DNA of 20,256 nt from Pseudomonadota bacterium. Its GTDB lineage: Bacteria > Pseudomonadota > Alphaproteobacteria > Rhodobacterales > Rhodobacteraceae. Positions 1-7,178 of this stretch are shown one piece after another (position 1 is the first letter of the stretch; the number at the start of each line of letters is the position of its first letter). Below the pieces are notes generated by a model. It had not been told where the DNA came from, did no database searches, and saw only the letters and a program-made list of their open reading frames with translations. Where the stretch lies: the NCBI GenBank assembly GCA_022573605.1, contig JACZTQ010000022.1:1-20256 (forward strand). The letters run 5' to 3'. Made by a program: the position numbers and the translations under genes.

Positions 1-770
1 AGCGCATCGATTGCAGTCATCTCGTCGGCCTCCAAGGCGAAGTCGAAGACGCGCAGGTTTTGCGCGATACGCTCGGCATTGCTGGACCGCGGGATGGCGA
101 CGACGCCGTCCTGCTGCACCTGCCAGCGCAACACGATCTGGGCCGGGGTTTTGCCATGCCGCTCGGCCGCGGCGGCGACGGCCGGCTCGGGGAACAGCTC
201 CGCTCCCCGCGCCAGCGGGCAATAGGAAATCATCGCCATGGCGTGCCCCCGGCAGGCCGCCAGCACCCGGTCCTGGTTCAGGAAGGGATGATACTCGACC
301 TGATTGCAGGCCAGCTTGTGGCGCGACAGGGCGACCGCCTGATCGAGCAGGGCGACGGTGAAGTTCGAGACCCCGATGTGGCGCGCCAGGCCGCGATCCT
401 TGACCTCGTTCAAGGCCCCGATCGAGTCGGCAAGGGGTATCGTCGCCGAGGGCCAGTGGATCAGCGCCAGATCGACCCGGTCGACCTGAAGCCGCTTGAG
501 GCTGGCCGCCACCGAGCGTCGCAGATCGCCGTCGCCAATGTCGCTCGGCCAGACCTTGGTGGTCAGGAAGATCTCGTCGCGGGAAACACCGCTCGCCCGC
601 AGGCCCGCGCCCACCGCTTCCTCGTTGTCATACATGGCCGCGGTGTCGATATGGCGGTAACCCGCGCGGATCGCGCCAGCCACCAGCCGGGTCACCGCCT
701 CGCCGGTGAGCGTCCAGGTCCCCAGCCCGATGGCGGGAATGTTCGCGCCGTTCGCGTTCACGTGGTGCAT
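1..770 (-). CDS. Aldo/keto reductase (DkgA/DkgB-like), C-terminus cut by window edge
   Basis: A cytoplasmic NADPH-dependent reductase of the aldo/keto reductase superfamily, closest in style to 2,5-diketo-D-gluconate reductases; the substrate cannot be read from sequence. Translating the minus strand from the ATG at 770 gives 256 open codons running off the left edge. The catalytic tetrad is complete: Asp42 and Tyr47 (DTAAMYDNE), Lys72 (TTKVW) and His105 (LIHWP). Family motifs HIGVSNF, NQVEYHPF and the cofactor-binding IPRSSNAERI follow in order. An in-frame TGA lies 27 bases upstream of the ATG with no other ATG between, which supports this start; the ribosome binding site is weak. About 15-25 C-terminal residues are probably missing. 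The gene is transcribed away from ydbH across a 264-bp divergent spacer. Confidence 0.9.
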   Translation of the reverse strand, partial: MHHVNANGANIPAIGLGTWTLTGEAVTRLVAGAIRAGYRHIDTAAMYDNEEAVGAGLRASGVSRDEIFLTTKVWPSDIGDGDLRRSVAASLKRLQVDRVDLALIHWPSATIPLADSIGALNEVKDRGLARHIGVSNFTVALLDQAVALSRHKLACNQVEYHPFLNQDRVLAACRGHAMAMISYCPLARGAELFPEPAVAAAAERHGKTPAQIVLRWQVQQDGVVAIPRSSNAERIAQNLRVFDFALEADEMTAIDA

Positions 771-1034
771 GGGTTCGACATTTCCGGATAACCTTCAAGG
801 GTATGGCGATGGTATCCAAATCGCCCCGCTGTTGAAACGCAAACCTCTGCATTGTGTCCATTAGAATGCAGGAAGATTCCATATCGGCAAGCGAGGGCAG
901 TCAGCCGTGGCCGGACAGCATCCTTTCGATCTTTTCCTCAAGGCACGGCGCTTCGGCGGGGGTGGCCGTCCGTTTCGGCCTTGGATCGCCCGGTCGCTTG
1001 GGGCAGATTGCAGCGTGAGGAGTGATCGCAACGC
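771..1034. other. Divergent intergenic spacer
   Basis: This spacer separates two genes transcribed outward, so it should hold both promoters. I find no convincing -35/-10 pair on either strand. The best minus-strand candidate is TTTCAA, 17 bases, TACCAT, which matches consensus poorly. On the plus strand a TGAGGAG at 1016-1022 lies 12 bases before the ydbH ATG and is its likely ribosome binding site. The short open frames crossing the spacer have no recognisable protein. Confidence 0.4.
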
Positions 1035-3851
1035 ATGGGCCGGCTCGGTAAATCGCTTCTGAAACTGACCCTCCTGCTGGGGCTCGTCCTGGCGGCCGGT
1101 CTCGTCTGGCGCGAAGTGGTCGTGGAGACCGCCGCGAGGCTCGTGCTGTCCTCGAGCGGGCTGAGCGACGCGCAATTCGAGGTCGTGGCCGTCGGCCGGA
1201 GCGGGATCGTGATCGAGAACGTCTCGCTCGGCGCCGGCCTGCTGAGCGCCCGCAGGATGCGCCTGAGCTACGATCCCGCCGATCTTTTCGCGGGTCGGCT
1301 GCGTGATCTGCGCATCGAGGGCCTGAGGTTGGACCTTCGGCAGGCCCGGGACGGGACGCTGGCGCGGCTGGAGGCGCTCGCGTCCGGCGCGGGCGGGCCG
1401 TGGGTCGAGTTGCCGAAGATCGTGCTGGAGAACGCCGAGATCGTGCTTGCCGCCCCCTTCGGCGGCGCGATCGCCATTGACGGGGAACTCGATCTCTCCG
1501 GCGCGGGACTGGGCGCCGTGCTGGAGATCGGCCTCGACCTCGGCCACACCACCGCCGCGTTCACGGTCCGATCCAGGAATCTCGACCAGGGCGGCGTGGC
1601 GGAGATCAGCGGCGGCGGCGAATCCGAGCTGGCGGGTCTGGCGCTGCCGGGACCAATGGGCGCTACCGCGACCGGCGGCCGGGCCCGGTTCACGGTCGAG
1701 GGAACGGTGCAGATTCCGGCTGGCGATGCCGCCTCGCCCCGGTCGTGGCTGGCCGGGGCGCTGTCGCTCAAGGGCGATCTGCGTCTGGACCAGGTGACGA
1801 CCTCGGCCGGGCCGGCGGTTCTGTCCGCCGATATCGGCTGGGCGCTCGGCGGCGGCGACGGCGGCTTGCGGCTCGAGCTGCCGCGTTCGGCCAAACTGAC
1901 CGTGCAGGGGATCGCCCCCGGCACACTCGCGGCGCTGCACCTGGCGGTCGTGGACGGGGCGGCGCCGGATTTTGCGGTCGAGCTGTCGTCTTCGGGGCCG
2001 GTCCTTGCCTGGTCTCCGCGGGGCGATGGCGGAGTAGCGGAGGTTGCCGGTGACCTTGCGGTGACGCTCGGCGACGCCACGGTGGAGATTCGCGTCAGCG
2101 CGAAAATCGAGCACGACGCGGCCTGGCGGCTGTCGGCGCCCGCCGCGATCAGGTTTCGTGCCGGCGCCTCCGCGATCTCATTGGCCGGCGCGCAGGGGAG
2201 CGCGCTGCTGGGCCAGGTCGATTGGTCCGGCGCCGGGTCGCTCGCCCCGGATGGCGAGGTCGAGTTGCATGGCTCGCTTGGCGTCAAGGCGCGCGATGTC
2301 GATCTCGCGGAGGTAAAGATCGGCGCTGTGGAGCTCCACGGGGATGTCCGCCTGCGGTGGCTGCAAGACCGCTGGTCGCTCGCCGTCACGCCAGGCCTGA
2401 CCATCGCCCTGGAGGGTATCGCGGCGCCCGGCCGCCTGGAGATCGCCGAGCCGGTGCTGTTGAGCGTGGACAGCCTCGAGGCCTCGGGCGGCGACGCGCT
2501 GGCGCGGCTCGAGCTGTCGGCCTCGGCCAGCCAGGTGTCCGGCGTGCTGCTGGGCGGCGAGGGTAAAGAGGTCGCCTTCGCCGATGCCGGGGGCCGGATC
2601 ACGCTGGTGCTGGCGCCGGGGGATCGGGGGCGCGGGGAGGTTCGGCTCGAGGATGCCCGGGTGACGCTGCCGGGCGAGGCGGTCGGCCTGAGCGCCGTCT
2701 CCGCCACCCTGCCCCTCGGCGCGGCCGGGGACGCGGGTGGGGACGCGGCCGGGATCGTCCTCTCCGGCGAGGTGCGCGACACCGGCCGGGCGGCCCGGTT
2801 CCGCGCCTTCAGGATCGACCTGGAGGGGACACGCGACGGCGAGACCGTCGCGGTCTCGGGCGCGATCGAGACCCTGGACCGGATGGTGCGCCTGCCGCTG
2901 AAGGGCTCGGCCGATCTCGCCGCGATGACCGGCCGGATCAAGCTTGGCCCCACCCGCATCAGGTTCCGCAAGGGCGGCCGGCAGCCTCGCGCCCTGAGCC
3001 CGAAACTGGCGGCACTCCGCGATGTGGCGGGGGCGGTCCGGGTCAGCGCCGCGCTCGAGCTTCGCGCCGACGGAGCGGTGCGGAGTTGGATGACTCTGAG
3101 GTTCGACGACCTCTCGGCCCGGGTCGGCGACATCGAGGTCGCGGGGCTCGAGGGCACGGTCAAGTTCAACCGGCTCTCGCCGCTTGCCACGGCGGGGCCG
3201 CAACTGCTGACGGCGCGCCGCCTGACCGTCGGGGTGCCGGTCGATGGGCCACGGGTGCGGTTCACCATCCTGCCCCGGCGGCGCGGCCTCGCGGTGCAGA
3301 TCCATGACGCCGCGGGCGAGCTCGCCGGCGGCGAGATTTCAATCGAGGATGCGCGTTGGGACAGCCGGGCGAAAACCAACGCCTTCGAGGTCCGGGTCCG
3401 CGATGTCGCGATCGGCCGCCTGCTGCGCGACTGGCAGGTCGAGGGCATCTCCGGAACCGGCCGCCTCTCGGGGCTGATCCCGGTCCGGATCGGGCGAGCC
3501 GGCCTCGCCGTCGCCGGCGGCCGGCTCGATTCGGCCGGCGCCGGCACCATCCGGGTCGACTGGGGGGCGGCGCGCGAGACCCTGGTGGCGGCGGGCGAAC
3601 AAGTGGCGCTGGCAGTGGATGCGCTGGAGGATTTTCGCTACGATTCGCTCTCGATCGGCATCGATCAGCCCGAAGACGGCGCCCTGACGCTTGCCATCGG
3701 CATGGCGGGCTCCAACCCGGCGGTATTCGACGGGCACCCGATCCAGTTCAATATCAATCTCAGCGGCGATCTTGCGCCGATCCTTGCCGCCGTGCGCGAG
3801 GGCCGCCGGATCGGCGCGGCGCTGCTTCAGGGCGGCTTCGGCGGTCAGTAG
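1035..3851 (+). CDS. ydbH: YdbH-family AsmA-like intermembrane lipid-transport protein
   Basis: A 938-residue protein with an N-terminal inner-membrane anchor (about residues 8-25, LLKLTLLLGLVLAAGLVW) followed by a long periplasmic body of alternating polar and hydrophobic beta-strand-like segments, as in AsmA/TamB-type proteins. In E. coli, YdbH spans the periplasm, pairs with the outer-membrane lipoprotein YnbE and helps move phospholipid to the outer membrane. E. coli YdbH is roughly 880 residues, so this protein is full length. The identification rests mainly on topology, the beta-rich C-terminal part (strand-like FNINLSGDLAPIL near the end) and the ynbE- and ydbL-type genes directly downstream. 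The ATG at 1035 follows TGAGGAG by 12 bases. Its TAG stop is also the first triplet of a repeat element. The older family label 'dicarboxylate transport' is unlikely to describe the function. Confidence 0.85.
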   Translation: MGRLGKSLLKLTLLLGLVLAAGLVWREVVVETAARLVLSSSGLSDAQFEVVAVGRSGIVIENVSLGAGLLSARRMRLSYDPADLFAGRLRDLRIEGLRLDLRQARDGTLARLEALASGAGGPWVELPKIVLENAEIVLAAPFGGAIAIDGELDLSGAGLGAVLEIGLDLGHTTAAFTVRSRNLDQGGVAEISGGGESELAGLALPGPMGATATGGRARFTVEGTVQIPAGDAASPRSWLAGALSLKGDLRLDQVTTSAGPAVLSADIGWALGGGDGGLRLELPRSAKLTVQGIAPGTLAALHLAVVDGAAPDFAVELSSSGPVLAWSPRGDGGVAEVAGDLAVTLGDATVEIRVSAKIEHDAAWRLSAPAAIRFRAGASAISLAGAQGSALLGQVDWSGAGSLAPDGEVELHGSLGVKARDVDLAEVKIGAVELHGDVRLRWLQDRWSLAVTPGLTIALEGIAAPGRLEIAEPVLLSVDSLEASGGDALARLELSASASQVSGVLLGGEGKEVAFADAGGRITLVLAPGDRGRGEVRLEDARVTLPGEAVGLSAVSATLPLGAAGDAGGDAAGIVLSGEVRDTGRAARFRAFRIDLEGTRDGETVAVSGAIETLDRMVRLPLKGSADLAAMTGRIKLGPTRIRFRKGGRQPRALSPKLAALRDVAGAVRVSAALELRADGAVRSWMTLRFDDLSARVGDIEVAGLEGTVKFNRLSPLATAGPQLLTARRLTVGVPVDGPRVRFTILPRRRGLAVQIHDAAGELAGGEISIEDARWDSRAKTNAFEVRVRDVAIGRLLRDWQVEGISGTGRLSGLIPVRIGRAGLAVAGGRLDSAGAGTIRVDWGAARETLVAAGEQVALAVDALEDFRYDSLSIGIDQPEDGALTLAIGMAGSNPAVFDGHPIQFNINLSGDLAPILAAVREGRRIGAALLQGGFGGQ

Positions 3852-3999
3852 AGCGGTTTTCATCCGGGTAGAGGCCTGTCCGATCAACCGGAACCGCGTC
3901 ATGCTCGTGCTTGACACGGGCATCCAGGTCTTGAGCGGTTCGTTCAAGAACTGGATTGCCGGGTCAAGCCCGGCAATGACGACGTGGAGCGCGACTCTA
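3849..3999 (-). repeat. 151-bp composite palindromic element, copy 1
   Basis: The element starts with TAGAGC, whose TAG is the ydbH stop codon, and ends with GACTCTA at 3993-3999, giving inverted termini TAGAG...CTCTA. The 83-bp core repeat (3898-3980) sits inside it. Read from the minus strand its start, TAGAGTCGCGCTCCAC, resembles the start of copy 2, TAGAGCAAGCTCCAC, with one indel. The flank next to the core (GCGGTTCC on the minus strand) also matches copy 2 (GTGGTTCC). It lies between ydbH and ynbE and could act as a terminator or RNA-stability element there. Confidence 0.65.
3898..3980 (-). repeat. 83-bp double-hairpin repeat, copy 1 (inverted)
   Basis: Core repeat GTCATTGCC...GGGCATGAC family, here on the minus strand. 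Hairpin 1 has the stem TTGCCGGG / CCCGGCAA around CTTGA. Hairpin 2 has the stem TGCCCGTG / CACGAGCA around TCAAG, with one mismatch. The two hairpins are approximate mirror images, so the entire element is an imperfect inverted repeat. It is exactly as long as the copies at 4701-4783 and 12886-12968. Confidence 0.9.
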
Positions 4000-4068
4000 T
4001 TTGAATTGAAGTCATTTTAGTTGTGAGTAAATAATCTCGACCGCCGCCGGGAAATCGGTATGCTGGCG

Positions 4069-4074
4069 TATAAT
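4069..4074 (+). promoter_or_regulatory. Possible -10 box for ynbE-ydbL
   Basis: A perfect TATAAT lies 35 bases before the ynbE start, in a locally AT-rich stretch after the repeat element. No good -35 box lies 16-18 bases upstream (the bases there are GC-rich), and there is no TG extension. This would suit ynbE-ydbL having a start site separate from ydbH, but the evidence is one hexamer only. Confidence 0.35.
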
Positions 4075-4108
4075 TCACAACGACCCGCATGATCCGAGGT
4101 GCTTCTCG

Positions 4109-4300
4109 ATGGCTTTGCCCCGCTCCACCCTGTTCATAGGTGCCCTGATCGTGCTCGCGGCGTGTGAGCCGACGTTACGCATCGAGGCGCCGAAAGAGCC
4201 GATCACCATCAACCTCAACATCAAGATCGACGCCGAGATCCGGGTCAGGCTCGAGGAGCAGGCCGAGGAGGACATCAAGAATGCGCCGGACCTTTTCTGA
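4109..4300 (+). CDS. ynbE: YnbE-family outer-membrane lipoprotein
   Basis: A 63-residue lipoprotein. The signal peptide ends in the lipobox LAAC, with the lipidated cysteine at residue 19. Glu rather than Asp follows it, consistent with sorting to the outer membrane. The mature part of about 45 residues has the family's PITINLNIKIDAEI stretch, two beta-strand-like runs, then a charged helix (RVRLEEQAEEDIKN). In E. coli, YnbE (about 61 residues) caps the periplasmic end of YdbH to form a continuous bridge between membranes, and the strand-forming segment here would fit that role. GAGGT lies about 8 bases before the ATG. The next gene, ydbL, begins 13 bases after the stop. The 257-bp gap to ydbH, holding a repeat element, is unusual for this set. 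Confidence 0.88.
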   Translation: MALPRSTLFIGALIVLAACEPTLRIEAPKEPITINLNIKIDAEIRVRLEEQAEEDIKNAPDLF

Positions 4301-4313
4301 CCGGAGAACCGGA

Positions 4314-4664
4314 ATGCGCCCGTTCCCGAGGTTTTTTGTCGTGCTGGCGGTGGCTTTCGCGCTGCTGTGGACGGCGCCCGGCCCGGCTTGGGCCGGCGCG
4401 AAGCTGGACGCCTATCGCGCCGACGGGGTGATCGCCGAGCGCTACGACGGCTATGTCGAGATTCGCGACCAGAGCGCCCCGGGCGAGGCGCGCGCCCTGG
4501 TGGCTGACGTGAACGCCAAACGGCGGGCGCTCTACACCAAGCGGGCCGACGAGTCGAACGTGCCGGTCGCCGAGGTTGGCAAGGTCTTCGCCAACAAGAT
4601 CGCGGGGGCGGCGCCATCCGGCACCTATTTTCGACAGCCAAGCGGCGGCTACGTCCGAAACTAG
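4314..4664 (+). CDS. ydbL: YdbL-family periplasmic protein (DUF1318)
   Basis: A 116-residue exported protein. The signal peptide (PRFFVVLAVAFALLW core) is followed by a probable cleavage site after AWA27. The mature protein matches the small DUF1318/YdbL type in size and in its conserved segments: GVIAERYDGYVEIR, VADVNAKRRALYTKRA and EVGKVFANKI. In E. coli, YdbL is encoded with YdbH and YnbE and is thought to modulate that intermembrane bridge; its exact activity is unclear. I chose the ATG at 4314 because GGAG at 4303-4306 precedes it and a signal peptide starts there; the frame stays open upstream to 4164 but gives only low-complexity Arg/Ser sequence. The TAG stop is shared with the start of the second composite repeat. 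Confidence 0.88.
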   Translation: MRPFPRFFVVLAVAFALLWTAPGPAWAGAKLDAYRADGVIAERYDGYVEIRDQSAPGEARALVADVNAKRRALYTKRADESNVPVAEVGKVFANKIAGAAPSGTYFRQPSGGYVRN

Positions 4665-4812
4665 AGCAAGCTCCACTCCGGTAGCGCCGCTCTCCCCGTC
4701 GTCATTGCCGGACTCGATCCGGCAATCCAGTCTTTCGCTCAACTGCTCAAGACCTGGATGCCCGTGTCAAGCACGGGCATGACGTGGTTCCGCCCGAGTG
4801 GAACTTGCTCTT
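4662..4812 (+). repeat. 151-bp composite palindromic element, copy 2
   Basis: The left arm AGAGCAAGCTCCACTCCGG (4663-4681) and right arm CCCGAGTGGAACTTGCTCT (4793-4811) are inverted repeats matching at 17 of 19 positions. They enclose the 83-bp core at 4701-4783. The first TAG is the ydbL stop codon. The length equals that of the copy after ydbH. Its position between ydbL and the nfeD start suits a transcription terminator or a repetitive extragenic palindrome. Confidence 0.75.
4701..4783 (+). repeat. 83-bp double-hairpin repeat, copy 2
   Basis: Hairpin 1 has the stem TTGCCGGA / TCCGGCAA around CTCGA. Hairpin 2 has the stem TGCCCGTG / CACGGGCA around TCAAG. Compared with copies 1 and 3, the last stem-1 pair is A-T instead of G-C, a compensatory change. 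The ends are GTCAT...ATGAC. Confidence 0.92.
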
Positions 4813-4861
4813 GCGTTCGACACCATTGTTGCGCCGGGCGGCGTGGCGTATGATCGCCGCC

Positions 4862-4867
4862 AGGAGG
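4862..4867 (+). promoter_or_regulatory. Ribosome binding site fixing the nfeD start
   Basis: AGGAGG ends 5 bases before the ATG at 4873, where a signal peptide begins. This favours 4873 over the in-frame GTG at 4798, which lies inside the preceding repeat element. Confidence 0.8.
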
Positions 4868-4872
4868 CAAAC

Positions 4873-6375
4873 ATGGATGTCGGCCGGAGGCTTGGCCGTT
4901 TCGCCCTCGCCGCCGCGGCGCTGATGCTCGCGGCGACCGCTGTATTCGGCCAGGCGACAGACCAACCTAGCTCCCGCCGGATCGCGCTTCTCGCCGCCAT
5001 CGAGGGGCCGATCGGGCCCGCCACCATGCGCCATGTCGAGAAGGTGATCGCGACGGCGGCCGAGCGCAACGCCGAGGTCCTGATCCTGCGCATCTACACG
5101 CCGGGCGGGCTGGCCGACAGCATGCGCGAGATCATCACCGAAATCCTCGCCTCGCCGACCCCGGTGATCGGCTACGTGGCGCCGTCCGGAGCGCACGCGG
5201 CGAGTGCCGGAACCTACATCCTCTACGCCACCCATGTCGCGGCGATGGCGCCCGGAACCAACCTCGGCGCGGCCACCCCGGTGCAGCTCGGCGGGCTTCC
5301 CGGCGCGCCGTCGCCCAAAGACGACAAGCCCGATGCCGGCGGTGGGACCGAAGGCGCGGCCGGCGAGGACGAGACCGACGGGGAGACGGACTCCGGCGAC
5401 GGCATCGGGTCGCTCGCACCCTCCGAGGCGATGAACGCCAAGGCCACCAACGACGCCGTCGCCTTCATCCGCAGCCTGGCCGAGCTGCACGGGCGCAACG
5501 CCGACTGGGCGGAGCGGGCGGTGCGCGAGGCGGCCAGCCTGTCCTCGGCCCAGGCGCTCGAGCAGGGGGTCATCGACCTGGTGGCCGACGATGTGGAGGG
5601 GTTGCTGGCCGCGATCGACGGGCGCAGCGTCACCATCGGCGGCGCCGAGCGGGTGCTGGCGACCCGCGGTCTGCCGGTCGAGTTCCTCGAGCAGGATCCG
5701 ATCACCAGGATGCTCGGTGTCCTCTCGAACCCGAACGTGGCCCTGATGCTGATGATGATCGGCGTCTACGGGATCATTTTCGAGTTCATGAACCCGGGCA
5801 GCGTGGTGCCCGGCGTGGTCGGGGCGATCTGCCTGACGCTCGGTCTTTATGCCCTGAACCAGTTGCCGCTGGACTATGCCGGTCTCGCGCTGGTGGGCCT
5901 CGGGATCGCCTTCATGGTGGCGGAGGCATTCACCCCCACCTTCGGCATTCTCGGCTTCGGCGGGCTCATTGCGTTCGTGATCGGCGCCGCGATGCTGGTC
6001 GATACCGACGTGCCGGCCTACCAGGTCTCGTGGTGGGTGATCGGGGTCATGGCGGCGCTGAGCGGCGCGGTCCTGACCCTGCTGCTCGGCTTCACCGTGC
6101 GGTCCTACCGGCGCCCGGTCGTCGGCGGCGTGGCGCGCCTGGCCGGGGCCGAGGCGCGGGTGCTCGACTGGTCCGGCGGGGGCGGTCATGTCTGGGCCGC
6201 GGGCGAGCGCTGGCAGGCCAGCGCCGAGCGCGAACTGGCCGCGGGCGACCCGGTCCGGGTGCGCCGGGTCGATGGCCTCACCCTGGTGGTCGATCCGGCA
6301 TCCGGCCCGGACTCCGGCCCAGAATCCGGCGGTGCCGCCGGGACCAATCAGGAGCGGCGGGAAGGAGACACATAA
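4873..6375 (+). CDS. nfeD: NfeD-type membrane-bound serine protease (ClpP class)
   Basis: A 500-residue long-form NfeD protein. A signal peptide (about 1-27) is followed by a ClpP/crotonase-like protease domain: IYTPGGLADSM at 74-84, and SGAHAASAGTYI containing the probable nucleophile Ser111. Lys190 in MNAKATNDAVAF is the likely general base, by analogy with Pyrococcus 1510-N. About four to five membrane helices occupy roughly 287-410, and a C-terminal OB-fold follows (about 415-475). A Gly-, Asp- and Glu-rich insertion (about 143-183) separates the Ser and Lys segments. Archaeal homologues cleave hydrophobic segments of stomatin-type proteins. The slipin partner starts 2 bases after the stop, the classic pairing, and its ribosome binding site AAGGAGA lies inside the end of this gene. 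The role is membrane quality control by inference. Confidence 0.92.
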   Translation: MDVGRRLGRFALAAAALMLAATAVFGQATDQPSSRRIALLAAIEGPIGPATMRHVEKVIATAAERNAEVLILRIYTPGGLADSMREIITEILASPTPVIGYVAPSGAHAASAGTYILYATHVAAMAPGTNLGAATPVQLGGLPGAPSPKDDKPDAGGGTEGAAGEDETDGETDSGDGIGSLAPSEAMNAKATNDAVAFIRSLAELHGRNADWAERAVREAASLSSAQALEQGVIDLVADDVEGLLAAIDGRSVTIGGAERVLATRGLPVEFLEQDPITRMLGVLSNPNVALMLMMIGVYGIIFEFMNPGSVVPGVVGAICLTLGLYALNQLPLDYAGLALVGLGIAFMVAEAFTPTFGILGFGGLIAFVIGAAMLVDTDVPAYQVSWWVIGVMAALSGAVLTLLLGFTVRSYRRPVVGGVARLAGAEARVLDWSGGGGHVWAAGERWQASAERELAAGDPVRVRRVDGLTLVVDPASGPDSGPESGGAAGTNQERREGDT

Positions 6376-6377
6376 CC

Positions 6378-7151
6378 ATGTCCATCATTTTCTTCGACTG
6401 GATCGTCTACGTCGCCGGTGCAATACTGGTGATCCTGTTCCTCGCCTCGGCGATCAAGATCTTCCGCGAATACGAGCGCGGGGTGGTCTTCACGCTCGGC
6501 CGCTTCACCCGGATTTGCGGCCCCGGCTTCGTCATCATCATCCCGGTGGTGCAGCAGATCGTGCGCACCGATCTGCGCACCTTCGTCGAGGACGTGCCGA
6601 CCCAGGACGTGATCACGCGCGACAATGTCTCGGTGAAGGTGAACGCGGTGATCTATTTCCGCATCATCGATCCCGAGCGCGCCATCCTCAACGTCGAGAA
6701 CTATGTCGCCGCGGTCAGCCAGTTGGCCCAGACCACCCTGCGCTCGGTGCTCGGCAAGCACGAACTCGACGAACTGCTGGCCGAGCGCGACCGTCTGAAT
6801 GCCGCCATCCAGGAGATCCTCGACCGCCAGACCGACGCCTGGGGCGTCAAGGTCGCCACCGTCGAGATCAAGCATGTCGATATCGACGACAGCATGATAC
6901 GCGCCATCGCCAAGCAGGCCGAGGCCGAACGCCTGCGCCGGGCCCGGGTGATCAATGCCGAGGGCGAGCAGCAGGCGGCGGCGAAGCTGGTCGAGGCCGG
7001 CGAGATGCTGGCCCGGCAGCCGAACGCGATGCTGCTGCGCTATTTCACCGCGCTCAACGACATCGCCAACGACCGGACCTCGACGGTGATATTCCCGCTG
7101 CCCCTGGACCTGTTGCAAAAGCTCGGGGTCGGCGCCAAGGCTGCGGACTGA
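6378..7151 (+). CDS. Slipin (SPFH/band 7 stomatin-like protein), NfeD partner
   Basis: A 257-residue membrane-anchored scaffold of the stomatin/slipin group. One N-terminal hydrophobic segment (about 5-26, FFDWIVYVAGAILVILFLAS) is followed by the SPFH domain: REYERGVVFTLGRF at about 30-43, then GPGFVIIIPVVQQI and the slipin hallmark VPTQDVITRDNVSVKVNAV. A charged helix with EAERLRRARVINAEGEQQAA typical of these oligomers comes next. The C-terminus ends with PLPLDLLQKLG; the hydrophobic tail of this type is the segment cleaved by NfeD proteases in archaea. The ATG at 6378 lies 2 bases after the nfeD stop, so the two are translationally coupled. Paralogues such as HflK/HflC or QmcA are less likely because of the nfeD neighbour and the length. 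Confidence 0.92.
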   Translation: MSIIFFDWIVYVAGAILVILFLASAIKIFREYERGVVFTLGRFTRICGPGFVIIIPVVQQIVRTDLRTFVEDVPTQDVITRDNVSVKVNAVIYFRIIDPERAILNVENYVAAVSQLAQTTLRSVLGKHELDELLAERDRLNAAIQEILDRQTDAWGVKVATVEIKHVDIDDSMIRAIAKQAEAERLRRARVINAEGEQQAAAKLVEAGEMLARQPNAMLLRYFTALNDIANDRTSTVIFPLPLDLLQKLGVGAKAAD

Positions 7152-7178
7152 CCGGACCCGGCCGACCGGAGACAGCCC

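Noticed and set aside
60..791. 243-codon plus-strand frame at the left end
   Set aside because: It is antisense to an aldo/keto reductase with a complete catalytic tetrad on the minus strand.
1268..3550. 760-codon open frame on the minus strand opposite ydbH
   Set aside because: Composition is Arg/Ser/Pro-rich without domains, typical of an antisense shadow in GC-rich DNA; the plus strand has a clear membrane anchor, ribosome binding site and matching neighbours.
3898..4783. The two nearby repeat copies as the start of a CRISPR array or the ends of an IS element
   Set aside because: The copies are in opposite orientation, far too long and widely spaced for CRISPR, and the DNA between them encodes ynbE and ydbL, not a transposase.
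4798..4872. Upstream GTG extension of nfeD
   Set aside because: The extension lies in the arm of the repeat element; AGGAGG and a signal peptide fix the start at 4873.
4747..6189. 480-codon minus-strand frame opposite nfeD
   Set aside because: Arg/His/Gly/Asp-rich shadow without domains; nfeD explains the region.
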